DNA of 64,000 nucleotides from Fomes fomentarius (taxonomy: Eukaryota > Basidiomycota > Agaricomycetes > Polyporales > Polyporaceae): positions 310,001 through 374,000 of the forward strand of contig JABYQN010000007.1 of assembly GCA_022606135.1 (NCBI GenBank), written 5' to 3'. This document shows, piece after piece, positions 44,001 through 57,182 of the stretch. The position numbers and the translations under genes are program-made. The notes beneath the pieces were generated by a model. That model was given only the letters and a program-made list of their open reading frames with translations, was not told where the DNA came from and searched no databases. Numbering within the stretch: position 1 is the first letter of the stretch; every line of letters starts with the position of its first letter.

Positions 44001-45199
44001 CGGTCGATCGGAGTACAAAAGCAATTGTCCTCACGCCCTGCCACAAGACTATCGACGCCGATGGGACCATCGACCTGTTGTTCAACAATGTCTATCGACG
44101 GGTCGGACTCTGGGACCAGCTTATCTCGGACAGAGGCCCGCAGTTCGCAAGCAAGGTCACGCGTGGAGTCCTCGAGAAGCTCGGGATTCAGTCATCACTC
44201 AGTACGGCATACCACCCACAGACGGACGGCGAAACGGAAAGGGTTAATCAAGAAGTCGAGCAGTACCTACGAGCGTTCTGCAACTATAGGCAAGACGATT
44301 GGGTGAAGTGGCTACCCTACGCCGAGTTTTGCCACAATTCTCGAGTCCACTCTGCCACAGGGAAGTCTCCGTTCCAACTTTGGTATGGGTTCACGCCACG
44401 TATGTTCCCCTCAGTACTCGATACAGATTCGAACGTCCCAAGTGTAGAAGAACGCCTTCTCGCACTAGAGGAGATGCGGAAGGAAGCAGACGCGAGCCTC
44501 GCGCTTGCGGCGGAGTTGATGAAACGGAACAACGGGGACTGGGGAAAAGATGCGATAAATCTCAAGGCAGGGGACAAGGTCTGGCTAGATGGGAAAAACC
44601 TGAAGACCACTCAGCCGAAAGCTAAGCTCGCGGCAAAGCGTCATGGACCATTCGAAATAACTGATGTGCTTGGCCCGGTCACATATAGACTCGACATCCC
44701 AAAGACCTGGAAACGTATCCACCCGGTCTTCCACGCGTCTCTCCTCACACCGTACATAGAGACAGAAGCCCACGGACCGAACTTCGAGAGACCTCCGGCA
44801 GAGCTAGTAGAAGGCGAAGAGGAGGTAGAAGTGGAAACGGTGCTCGACTCGCGCCCGACACGCAACAAGAGAGGAATCGAGTACCTCGTCAAGTGGAGGG
44901 GGTACCCGGACACTGAGAACGAGTGGCTCTCGCGCACAAACCTTCCCCATGCCAAGGAGGCCATCGCAGAGTTTCATCGGGCACACCCAAGTGCACCCCG
45001 CCCGGTGAATTCGCTCGGAATATCTTATGCGCAGTTTCTCGCGTCCACTCTTCCTGACGATATCGCGCTCCAGGAGAAAGCGCGTCTTAAAGAGGGGGTG
45101 ATGTTACGAATTCTTCAGCGCCTGAACGCTCTCCTTACCGACAGACGCCCTACGTGCAGTAGCCTCATGCCCGAGTCCTCATGTTCTCCTCATCGATAG
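41054..45199 (+). CDS. pol: Pol polyprotein (PR-RT-RNaseH-IN-chromodomain)
   Basis: This frame lies -1 relative to gag and overlaps its stop; it has no early start, so expression as a Gag-Pol fusion by -1 frameshifting is inferred. Order of domains: protease ALLDSGAEGLIM (near 41264..41302); reverse transcriptase with SKMDVRWGYNNVRIKEGDEW, FFGLMNSPATFQ and catalytic YMDDILVF; RNase H starting YLVEVDASDFATGGILSQKG; integrase zinc domain (YHDSPTAGHPGRF .. CATCQATKN) and catalytic D-D-E (LTTDYVTDLPPSDGYDA, ISDRGPQFAS, HPQTDGETERVNQEV); C-terminal chromodomain VETVLDSRPTRNKRGIEYLV, KWRGYPDTENEWL. All catalytic residues I can place are present. About 1380 codons; the stop at 45197..45199 lies 98 nt inside the 3' LTR. 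Confidence 0.95.
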   Translation, partial: LDRPVDASSTGTVRYAGVASKNRYDVLAKCESLSYPKSISISFTTRNRQTPSITLEANIVGRFTGRKIDARALLDSGAEGLIMHSRFAKTHRLTLRRLEQPFPVRNVDGSENVMGWVRHTTTQTVRIYSQNGRSYHEERAEFYITDIGDHDIILGTDWLDEHNPQIDWTTDRVDLTRCPPTCTLVRPPVQHVRTKPDRTRVPRVLATAQDPRVFHRDYEVTFKDLEGPHTIKPSRQVAGRRTIGRERPDLRKPTSRLFSEDEDDRPVIPDTWTTMGARLAGLVPDRKDDERAKSEVPNDPDEPADTAHIRAGFTKAQELAEKATDTRSQTFEEMVPPAYRPFRRVFDKQESERFPERRPWDHSIELKPEFQPKSCKIYPLSPTEQAELKAFVDEHTRKGYIRPSKSPMASPFFFVKKKDGKLRPVQDYRYLNSGTIKNEYPLPLIPELVDKLKGSRIFSKMDVRWGYNNVRIKEGDEWKAAFKTNLGLFEPTVMFFGLMNSPATFQAMMNEIFKDLIDTGKVIIYMDDILVFTATMEEHRRIVKQVLRRLEEHDLFLKPEKCFFERDSIEYLGLIISHDRLAMDPVKIAGIAEWPTPQKVKDVQAFLGFGNFYRRFIKDFSKTARPLFDLTRKDTPWLWTPTCQEAFDQLKDAFTSSPVLIMPDADKPYLVEVDASDFATGGILSQKGTDDQWHPVAYLSKSLSEAERNYDIYDKELLAIVRALETWRHYLEGAPDVIEIWTDHKNLEYFKTAQKLNRRQARWSLFLSRFDFLLVHKPGKQNRSDAMSRRPDHKEGVEDDNRDHVLLDPKFFRVRATRPCMVNSIGDATLRQRIREAPKRDAEVVQALEVILKNGPRSLVKDIQEWNYEDGLILFRGKVYIPDDTELRRDIVRRYHDSPTAGHPGRFKTYELVSREFWWPGISVFVRNYVKGCATCQATKNQSHAAHVPLVPNAVPSRPFGTLTTDYVTDLPPSDGYDALNVTVDRSTKAIVLTPCHKTIDADGTIDLLFNNVYRRVGLWDQLISDRGPQFASKVTRGVLEKLGIQSSLSTAYHPQTDGETERVNQEVEQYLRAFCNYRQDDWVKWLPYAEFCHNSRVHSATGKSPFQLWYGFTPRMFPSVLDTDSNVPSVEERLLALEEMRKEADASLALAAELMKRNNGDWGKDAINLKAGDKVWLDGKNLKTTQPKAKLAAKRHGPFEITDVLGPVTYRLDIPKTWKRIHPVFHASLLTPYIETEAHGPNFERPPAELVEGEEEVEVETVLDSRPTRNKRGIEYLVKWRGYPDTENEWLSRTNLPHAKEAIAEFHRAHPSAPRPVNSLGISYAQFLASTLPDDIALQEKARLKEGVMLRILQRLNALLTDRRPTCSSLMPESSCSPHR
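45089..45098 (+). other. Polypurine tract
   Basis: AAAGAGGGGG followed by TGA, directly before the TGTTACG start of the 3' LTR; primer for plus-strand DNA synthesis. It lies inside the pol reading frame. Confidence 0.75.
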
Positions 45200-45390
45200 T
45201 TAGTTATCGGATCCCTCACGGTCTCTTATAGTCGCTGGGGAGACTTCTTCTCCCCAGACTGTCCTTCTCGTCTTACGGTACCGTCCGGCGCTGCTGTACT
45301 TCTTTGACACTCTCACACTCATATCTATATTCATTCACTCTACTCGACGCCTCGCCTGCCCTGCCGACAGACGCTCATCGGGTCTCGACA
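45102..45390 (+). repeat. 3' LTR
   Basis: 289 bp, identical by eye to the 5' LTR at 38649..38937. The pol frame continues into its first 98 nt. Confidence 0.93.
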
Positions 45391-45399
45391 CGTCACTCC
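45391..45399. repeat. Right copy of 9-bp direct repeat flanking the chromovirus
   Basis: CGTCACTCC, identical to 38640..38648. The pre-insertion site would read across this repeat once. Confidence 0.7.
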
Positions 45400-48300
45400 A
45401 GAGCTTCAGTTAGTCCGAGGTCGAAGTCGAACGCCCTCCGACCGTCGCACGAAGCGCGTCCTAGTAGGATTAAGTACGTATACGTATACATACCCCCCAA
45501 GCGCACGTTGCCACAACATCACCTGGGCTGCTGCTGCTGGGCCCAGGTGGTGCTGCCGCTTATTTTTACGCGCACCAGAAACTCATACAGAACCGCAAGA
45601 AGACACGAAGACACGAAGACCCGTAGACGGGACGCAGAGGCGTACGTATGCGTACGTGCAAACGCTGCACGCACAGTAACGATCAAGCAGAAAGTTTTCC
45701 CGGCGGCAGGCATTCTCGGACTCGGGACGCCTGCACGCGCGAGGCTCTCCCCCCGCGGCGGCAGCGAGCCAATCCGGCCCATCCAGCAGGGCAATCGATC
45801 GGCCCCAGCGCCAAGGGCCAGGGGCGGGCGGGCCATTCAGCAAGAGATCTATCGAGGAACATGGAACCACGCATGGTGTCTGTCCGTCCGACGTCGTGAG
45901 TGACACACCCGTCGGCGAATGCGCGGAAAGCACACGACCACGCGCCGCCGCCTGGCTGGATGCGCCTGGAGAGCGCGCGGCGCGCGGCAGGTTTTCAATT
46001 CTCGTCTCTGCAAATTTGTTGCGTGAGCACCAGGAGAGTTTTTCAAGACCGGGTCGCGCCACGCCACTGTGTCACTGCCGAACCCGGATCCTTCTGCGTG
46101 ACGGATGCACACGTGGATCACGCTGGTTGTGCCCAGCGGGACGTTGAAGCGCGTCCCCGGGCCGCGGACCGTGCGTGGGTGGGAGGACGGAAATGGGCAC
46201 GCTACTGCAAAGAGGCTTTAGACTTGGGCCCAGGGCCCAGGCTTGGGACACGGACACGTACCCATCAAGAGCGGGCCCGGGAGACGCGGCGCGGAAGGGG
46301 AAGGGGTTAAGTCCGATAGAGTTGCGGGGCTGGTCACGACGTCGCATCGTGGCACCAGAGAGGCAACAAATTCCCCTCCCCCCCCGGCCATGTTCGTGTG
46401 GTCTGGCTCTGTGCGAGTGTCGAGACTCCGATGAGTCGAGCTTTCTTGGGCCCGCGTTATGAATACCGCGCGAAGGGCACATGCGGAGTGAGATCATACT
46501 ACCAGTCGTCGCAGCACGGTGGGACTCGCGTGCAGATCCCCCGGGTCTCGGCTCTCGGTCTCGGTCTTGGACTGTCTTGGACTGTCGACTGTCGATTGCG
46601 GATTCTCGACCAGTGCCAGTTATAGGTCATGACATCACGGAGGTGAAGTACGGTGAGGTGAAGTGCGCACACCGCACAGCACCGAGCAGTTCCCTGGCCA
46701 CAGGCAGGTCTTGCGATGTGCGCGAGAGACACGCGGCCGTGAACTCGTCGGAATCGCGCGCACTGCGCACACGCTTTCCGTGCGTCTCATCGAACTTCGC
46801 CCCGCTCACTCTGAGTCTCCGACCTCATAGAACAAGAAGGGCTCGCGGCGTCTCGCCCAACAAGGAAAGCGGATCGGACACTCCGCGAGCGACCGACGAG
46901 CCCACGGTGTTCAGACACAACGCGCAATCGCATCCGCGTCTTCATCTCTTCAAATAGGGCAGTCTCCGCGCCCTGCTCTAGGGCCTGCGCTTCCCTGCTG
47001 GGCTCATTCAACATTGCACCCGGCCAGTCGCAAGAGGATCTACCGATCGAAGCGCGCCTGGGGTGAACCGAAGTGTGAGAGCGGAGTACGCCCTGGGATA
47101 CTGCTCTGCGAGGCCTGGGAGTGCGGGGAAAGGGTCCAGTTCGGGCGAATCTCGCGGCAACCCCGCGCGCCGTGTCGATATACCCACCATCATAGATAGT
47201 CACGATTCGCTGGTGCTGGGTGCTGGGTACCGCAATGGTGCCACAATGGTACTGCGATGGTCCTGGGATGGGTCACTGAGTGACCTTGCCGCACTGCGCC
47301 CTGACTGCACCCTGACGGTCTGACCTGACCAGGGACGCGGGCCCATCACTTGCATATGAGATGTGTACGAGACGGTCCCTGCATGGAACTTCCAGTGAGT
47401 GCTTCGGGGGTTCCGATCCGCTGTCAAGAAGCGAGCAGAGAGCATGGGAAGGAAGCCCGTGGGGCGCTGAAAGACGCGCTCGGCTGTGAGTGGATGCGCA
47501 GGCCAGACCGTGGAGTCATAGGGGAGGGTTACGCTCGGTCCTGGGATGAGACAGAACTTAGTTTGCGAGGTGCACGGGTGGGGGGGACACATGCTCCGTA
47601 TATGGTGTCAGTGAGTCACCGATGCATGGATGTATGCCTGCAGAGCAGGGTTGCGGCCCCTGAAGGCTGGGAGTGCTACCATGTTCTCGTTCACCGCGTC
47701 AGCGCAGTGCAGGAATCAGGAAGGCCGCGACACGGAAAGGGGGCGGGACGCGAGACGCGAGGCGGCGGCGATGATCGGGCGGTTAACAATATCGTCGAAG
47801 ACGTCGAAGCCAGGGAATAGACCTTGGGCGCTGAATGGCGAACGCGCGGGGTGCAGAGTGGTGGTATTGTTGTTGCGGCGGTGCCCCTGGCAAAGCTTCA
47901 GAGACCGAGGAGTAGTGCAAGCGGGTAACGGCAGTTCCTCCATGGGCCGCGAGCTACGGCCTCGATCTCCGAACGCCGGCGGGCATGGGATCACTTGTCG
48001 CGGTCACAGCAGTCGTCGCGGAGATGGATGATCTAGAGCTTTATTTGCTAAGTCTGAACTTCCGGGTGAGAATGGGGGTATTCTGTGGGATGCAGAGTTA
48101 GTGACACCGATCTTTCTTGGGCGAAGTATGACATCAATAGAATTGTTGCGCCTACAGAAGTGAGAGTATCGGGACTGCGAGGTACATACTCTCAGTGTAG
48201 CCCGACCGAGACCCATCCAGTTCTGCTGGATGAGAGGAGAAGGGGTCTCGCTCCTGGTTGACCACGACGCGAGTGTGGGGTCCGGCCACCTATGTCATCA

Positions 48301-50715
48301 TGTTTACGGCTGCCAGCTCACAATTTCCGTCGAAGGCCGGCTTCTTTGAGCTCGAAGGTCAAGCTAAAAAAGGTATATCTTTATTCGCCGAGCTGTGAAA
48401 TCACCCTTGTGCTTGCGCTGCCCGGACGTATTTGACAATTCTGACAACGACGTCTGGATGATGCGTAGATGGGATGACCGGACGGGAGAAGAAGGAAGAG
48501 AACGCGTCTTTTCCCAAGAATGGTCTGTTAATTGCCATTCGAAAGCTAAGAGGCAGCGAGGTTAGCCCGTGGGTCGGGTGAAACAGGAGCGACGTACAAT
48601 CGACTGGCAAGTGGTCTGGGGTAGTCTAGAGCGTGGAGTGAGCGAGTGAGTTTCGCATGGTGATGACGCCGTCGCCCCAAGAGATGGGCGTACGACATTG
48701 AACGCCGTGTCCACCGAGCGGTGAGTAGTGGTCGGTCGTCAAGGCTTCCGAGGAGTTGAGGACAGGAGGAGGGCTGGAACCTGGGGTGCTCGGTTACCAA
48801 AAGCGCCAAGGAACGGTGAGTTCTATAGAACGCACGGGAATTACCGTCGCACGCGTCGATTCGTAAGTAGGTGGCTTCCATGGAGAAAAAGGATGCTTCG
48901 TGAGTTCCGCAGGGAGCTCTGCAGCTTCTCTGGGCTGCGCGCGACCACGCCGGGAGCAGCCTCGAGCACAGAAAATCAGGACGCGTCTGAGTCAGGTTCG
49001 GGCCTGCGGCAGTGCGGGTAGTCAAGGGGCCACATGATCTGCAACGAGCCTCCATAACGGCGACAGGAGACACTTACCGCCTGTATACCGCGTGCAATTG
49101 TGCGTCCATGGGGGCCAGGGCGTTATCTGTGGTGTAATTGAGAGCGGATGTCGTACACAGCGGGCGGCTCCCCGGTCGGGAACTCGCTGCGGGGCCTGAG
49201 AAGGATGGACACGGTTAAAGGGAGCGGGGCAGGGTCTGACATCATTGCCAATGGTTGGTACAATGGCTGCCCGAGCAGAGACGGAGCGCTGGGACGGCTG
49301 CGCCCCAAGGTCATTGCAGGACAGAGGAGAGTTTGGGAGGAGAACGAGGGAGAACCAAGGGCTTATGTTATCTGTGCGGCGGGAGCACACTGGGCAGGGC
49401 GAGAAGTGATCCACGTAGGTCGAATCGAGGAGCGGGCGATAGAGCAGATATCGCTACAACGCTACTTACGTTCTGTGATGTCGGCTGAAGGAATCTATGT
49501 TGTACAACGGCTTGGACGTTGTTATCGCGCAGGAGTGGCTAAACATTCGATGATGATGATGATGATGATGAGATGGCGGGGACGGGAATGAGTGGTGACC
49601 GGGATGGGCCGGGAGAGTGTGGGGTGATGCCTGTGATTCTCGGAGGAATGGGAGGGATCTGGAGATAAGTCCAGATAAGTACACGATCCAGGAGGTGATC
49701 GGGGGAGGCCATATGCGTCATGGGCATCTGAGATGGGGGATTGCCGCTGAGGACTGGCAGAGCGGTGCCTGCCCCGCAATCAACTGAAAGCAGATAAGCA
49801 ACCGAGCCCGAACGTGTGTCGGCGCAAGTCGGAGTGTGACACGGGCCGCCAGCGCACGGCCGCGTGCAACAGTGCTCCAGAACGATCAGCCAGAGCAATG
49901 GGTGGATGAACGTTGGCACGGTGGGGTCAACCAGGGTCAACGCAGCGGGGAGGCGATCTGCGACAGGCAGCCGGAGGGGCGTGCGGAAGATGTTCGGAAA
50001 GTGCGAGCGTGGGCTATCGGAGACGACGTGTCCCAAAGCGGGAGGCCAGTCCGGAGCGGCAAACGCGCGGTGGCGGCAGATGGCGAAAGGTATCTGCGCT
50101 CTGTCGCGTCCGCGCCCTCCTCTCGCCTCATTTTGTCACTTCGCACTCTCTCTCCCCGCCCTCCGCTCGCTCGCTCTTGCTGAAAATTTCACGAGGACGA
50201 GCAGCTTAAGCGCAGCCGGGGCCCCCTCACGCGCCTTCCCCTCCCCCGCGGCGCCCAAGCATTCGACAGCTGCGACCATCTGCCACCCCTGCCTGATATC
50301 TCGGACAGCCTTTCGACCGCCAGCTCTTCTTCAGGCGTCTGCTCTCCCTTTCCGCCCCGCGTCCTCTCGCCTTCCTCCTCCCACCTCCACCGTCTAGATT
50401 CTGTCGGATCATCCGCGGTGTGACCACCTCTCTCCTTCCATAACCCTATTCTCATCCAGACTCCGCCACGCGGTCGCAACCTCTCAAACCGACCCTTCAA
50501 CTCATCGCGGGGTAATCCCACTCAATCCCTCTCCTCCTTGTCGCCGCACCTTCCCCCACCGACTGCCTGCCGAACCCTTGCCCATTCGATAGATCTTCTC
50601 TCTCTCGCTTCTTCTTACATTACCCTCCTCACGGTCAGTCCAGTACGTAACCCCTTCGCGTCCACTACTAATACCCCCTCCGACCCACCCCTTGCCTTCC
50701 TATACTATCTCACCA
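45400..50715. other. 5.3-kb gene-poor, GC-rich region upstream of cre1
   Basis: No ORF in any frame shows a domain, a convincing splice pattern or a signal peptide. Frames on both strands overlap heavily, as expected for GC-rich noncoding DNA. The last 600 nt (about 50110..50715) are strongly pyrimidine-rich and look like the transcribed leader and core promoter of cre1. A long regulatory region, a lncRNA, or the remains of older elements are all possible. Confidence 0.45.
49549..49571. repeat. (GAT)n trinucleotide microsatellite
   Basis: Seven perfect GAT units plus GA in the noncoding region upstream of cre1. Confidence 0.85.
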
Positions 50716-52988
<2,273 letters not shown>

Positions 52989-54265
52989 GCAATGAGCTCG
53001 TTGCGCGCTCATTCATTGCCTCTCGGGCTTTGCGAGATGGTCGCTACTCCGACTTGACGGCTCGACGGGGGATCATCGAGCGTTTGAATTCGAAGCGCGA
53101 GGAGTGCTCTTATGAGGAGACGAAGGGTGGCGGAAGGTGCAGTAACGTTGTGTGCTCTGTGTGTACTGTGTGCTGTGTGCTGTGCTGTGTACGATTCGGT
53201 TTGGTGTCGCGTCTTTCGCGTCTCGATGATACCCTCTTGGACGAGCCTCTGGCGCCGTGTCTCCTTGCAACATCTCGATCCCCATCTCCGCTTCATCTCC
53301 ATATTCATTCCTAGCTTATAGACTCCCCAACCCCACTCTTGCAGGCTCCGCTCGTGTATCACCACATGCTCTTGTGGTTCTGGCTCCGTTGACAGCCATT
53401 GTTCCGGTCGATCGCACTACATTAATCCAGTCTCAGCTTGGTCTCCGCTGTTCGCGTGTTGTCATCCTACCTCGACTTCGGACTTGACTCGTATATAGAC
53501 CATACGGATAGATTCTCCGTAGTTCTCCGTGTTCTAGCGCAGTGTCGCCGACCCACTATCCTCTTCCCCTCCAACAATTTTTCTGTTTCTTGTTGCACAC
53601 AATCTGTACATACGCATCCCTCCCACTCAGTAATTTCTCCGTCCTTCCGTTGGCGTTTGAGTACACGTATGCCGCGTACTACGTCACGTCGCACATCCAC
53701 CTATAGCTTGAGCTAGTTGTACATGCGCACGCCGGGGTTATTGGACTGTTACCATGGCTTTGGGCGTGTCATTCCACTACTACTCCTACATTCCCCTTGA
53801 TATCCTGATTTGTTGGTGGGCATACTTGAGGCCGCCTTTGCTCCACGACTCATGCATGCATATTTAGACAGACTACACTGCTTAGGATCTTCTTCGGTCG
53901 ACACATGAACGTTTGAACGCTCACGATTATAGATTGTGCTCTAGACTTTGCAGCTATTTATTCTTATGGATAGACCGCGCTCCCGTGAACGTTTGAAGCA
54001 CGCTTTGCACCGAGAACATGGCATCGGACTGAGAGATGCAAGTGAGCACATGCAGCAGCATGTACACGGTACACCGTTCACCTTGCAGACCACGAGCGTC
54101 TACTCCATGATGGAACGCGTTCACGGCGTTTACTCGAGACGCGTCTTCCGCCTTTCTTGTCCTCGAACTCCGGCAATTCAAATCTGAGCCTCCGCTCCGT
54201 TTCCTACCACACAACTTTGTCTCGAACAACCATCCAGCAGCCCATTGCACCTGTTCTCTCCCGCG
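52989..54265. other. Intergenic region, cre1 to dynactin p62
   Basis: About 1.28 kb. It contains a TG/CTGTG-rich simple stretch at about 53148..53190 and otherwise no recognisable feature. The cre1 3' UTR and the dynactin promoter must lie here. Confidence 0.4.
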
Positions 54266-56793
54266 ATGGCGCCGAAGATAGAATACTACTGCCCGTGTCT
54301 GGCCGAGTCGCCGCACCCGCCACCGCCGCACGTCGCGTCGTCCGCGTACAGCTTCCACCCGCTGCACAACCTGTTCTTCTGCGAAGAGTGCGATGCCGTG
54401 CGGTGCAACCGGTGCGTCCTCGTGGAGGTTAGCGGGTACTATTGCCCGAACTGCTTGTTCGAGGTGCCCAGCGCGAGCGTGCGCGCGGAGAAGAACAGGT
54501 GCGTCCCCCGGTCCTGGTTCTCAGTTCTTAGCTCCTCAGTTCTCAATTCTCCCCCTCCACTGGGACCGTTACCGTTTTTTTCTTACATCGGGATGGGGGA
54601 GATGAGATGTGTGCGCGTTTGCGTTTGGATGTGATGTGAAGTGAATAATGCGCTGACGGGGGTGGGCGGGGGATGCAAGGTGTGCGCGGAATTGCTTCTT
54701 GTGCCCGAACTGCCGGAACACCCTTACGGTCGTGCCGTCCGACCCGCCAGAGGACGTGGACAGCAGGATGTCGCCGATCGTGTCGACGACGCTCGGAGAG
54801 CCCCCGTTCTTCCTGTACTGCAACCATTGTCGGTGGGACTCTGCGGAAGTGGGGATCACGTTCGAGAAGCCGACAGGTCTCGCAGGTGCGTGTCCGTTTT
54901 CGATATCTCTCTTCCCCCCTTTCTTCATCCCTCTCTCTCGCCTGCAAAGTCTAAAGTCTTAGGGGCATGAGGATACGATTTACTCGGGATTTCTTGAGAG
55001 CCATTAGCCCGCCAACTCCCACTGAGCCTGCATAGTTGGAGAAAGAAAGCCGAGCCATCCTCTCACGCATACACGTTTGTCTGAAATGTTGGCATTGTGC
55101 ATGAATGCACCAATGAGCGCAGTAGCTAGGCGTGCATATGGCTAGCGGCACTTTCGACGACGGGGGTTGTGAGAAACTGGTAATGGGGATGCTCTGTGGT
55201 TATCCGGCGTGTGTATCGTTGTGCGGACCCTGCCTAGCTGAAGGATTCCGCTGAGAAAGCGGCCTCGGATGTTATCATCGCGTTGGCCGGATAATAGTAT
55301 GAGGTATAGACTTCCTTCACCGCATCTCTGCTATTCTCCTGGCAAAGCCCGCTATCGCCCTTTTGGTTCATCAGTGCTGTACACGTATACTATCAAGTTA
55401 CTGATCCTGCCTCCCCCAGCACAATTGCAGAAGTTTGAAGACTCGGCAGCGGAGTCGCTCGAGTTCGAGCGGCTGAAGGAACACTTTGAGCCCTTCCTAC
55501 GTGCATCCTCTTCCTCTACCGCCCTCCCCAGCGCATCCTCACATCACGTCCATACGAACCCCATCACAGCTGCAGCGTCGTCCGCGCTCGCGCGTGACAT
55601 TCCCGGCGTGGGCAAGTACAACCCCCTCTCGCGCTCGCGCCTCGGCCGCGACAAGGCGGCGCACCGCCAGGAGTACCCAGACTACAAGAGCAGAGTCGAG
55701 ATCGGCAACGGCGCAGCGTTCAGCGGGGAGGATGTCGAGTTCCTGAGGCATCTGGAAGACGTCAGCGAGGTTGCTGCGCTTGAACAGAGGTGCACCAACA
55801 GTTGGGTGACCCCGCTGCATGCGAGGTGAGTGCCAGAGACACGATCCTCCGTTGGGGCTGACAAAATTCTTTATGATGTGGGCATGCCATGACCTAAACA
55901 GCGATCTAAAGCCGCTTCGAATACCCTTGCAATCGAAAAAATCAAAACGGTGTCCGAGCTGCCGACACATCCTCATCAAGCCGGAGCAGAAGGCGCAGTC
56001 GGTGCGATTTAAGATCAAACTCGTTGCAGCAAATTACCTCCCCGCCATTGCTGTAACACTACCTCATGCGCAAGCGGCACTCGAGATGATGAAGCGGTCG
56101 GCCAAGACGACGTCGGCGGCAGCGGCAGCGGAGGAGCAGCAGGCTGCAGGGGCACTCATCGCGGGCCACTCGTACTCGTTCCACCTGTCTTTCACGAATC
56201 CGCTCTACGACCCGATTCAGATTCGGCTAGCCAAGGCGGTGGTGCCTGCGCAGATGGCTGAGGCAGACGCTGAGGCGGCGGAGCGGGCACGTCGGACATT
56301 CCAGATACAGCTGCCGAGCGCTGCGTTCCCTGTCGGGGCGTATGCGGAGGCATGGGAGTACGACGACGAGGACGAGGATATGTTCCTGGACGACGATGGA
56401 ATGGAGGTTGTGGACAGCCGGGGGAAGAAGGGCAAGGACGGGAGGGGCAAGACACGTTCGGTGGGCATCGTCGAGAAGAGGGCAAACGTTACGATTGTGA
56501 GCGGGGAAGTGTTGATTCCTAAGGAGGCACGGGGAGACGTCAAGGTGGGTGCTTCCAGGCGTCGTCGAGGCTGCTATTTTGCATGCTGACAACGGTGGCA
56601 GTTCAACATGTTGGTGTCGTACACTTATAGGTCAGACGACCCCGAGCCGACTGAGGACGCTGTAACCGGGACGCCCTCTCGGTCACATGCGACGAGCAAA
56701 GGGCCTGAGATGAAGAATTTCTCATTCTATACAGTCGTAGAGCTTGGGACTATCATGTCGCGAGAGGAACCAAGGCTGAGTGCAGAGTTGTAG
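54266..56793 (+). CDS. DCTN4: Dynactin subunit p62 (dynactin 4)
   Basis: Subunit of the pointed-end complex of dynactin, the dynein adaptor on microtubules; in filamentous fungi it is needed for normal dynactin targeting and nuclear movement. Five exons (54266..54498, 54680..54885, 55420..55825, 55902..56544, 56602..56793) give 559 residues in phase. The N-terminal zinc-binding region is visible as YYCPCLAES, LFFCEECDAVRCNRCVL, YYCPNCLFEVP, CFLCPNCRNTLTVVP and YCNHCRWDSAEVGITFEKP. A later Cys pair CPSCRHILIKPEQ is followed by the beta-rich C-terminal region (VRFKIKLVAANYLPAIAVTL, FNMLVSYTYRSDD). The third intron is 534 nt, far longer than all others in the window. An acidic insert (EYDDEDEDMFLDDDGMEVVD) is unusual. 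Confidence 0.92.
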
Positions 56794-57182
56794 ACAGGTT
56801 GACTGGGTGCATCGGGACGTCCGCTATATTCAGAGCTGGTACATAGATGATGATCATTGACTGGTGCTGAATCGCTGCGGGGGACGTGCCTTGGGCAGCG
56901 GCTTGCTACGATACGCCACCGGGCCGACCAATGGTGGCCCTTGTTAATGGGCCAATCAGCGCTGGATGTGTTCGTCTGATGTCTATTGCGAGAGGATGCT
57001 GTCCCTGGATACGCCTGCGCATAGAGTAATGATCAGAGCCCCCGCGAATCCCGGTTCTCTTTCTTCCTTCCCAACCTCTTCCCGCTACTTCATTTTTCTC
57101 GCCAGTCCCATTTGTTTATGCTGTTGTGTCGGCAGAGCCAGACGCAAGCATAATTTCCGCTCATTTCAAGAAAGGATTGGCT

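Larger units (their letters stand above)
38649..45390 (+). mobile_element. Full-length Ty3/gypsy chromovirus
   Basis: A 6742-bp LTR retrotransposon with two 289-bp LTRs that I find identical by eye, starting TGTTACG and ending TCTCGACA. The internal part holds an upstream ORF, a Gag with zinc knuckle, and a Pol with protease, reverse transcriptase, RNase H, integrase and a C-terminal chromodomain, in the Ty3/gypsy order. Identical LTRs and a near-intact pol frame point to a recent insertion. A fungal element; chromodomains of this group are known to guide integration to histone-marked chromatin. Confidence 0.95.

Noticed and set aside
45583..46062. Overlapping ORFs on both strands after the 3' LTR
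   Set aside because: All frames open on both strands because of GC bias; no splice logic, no motif.
49549..49571. GAT repeat considered as part of a coding acidic or Met run
   Set aside because: No supporting ORF of either strand with a domain; treated as a noncoding microsatellite.
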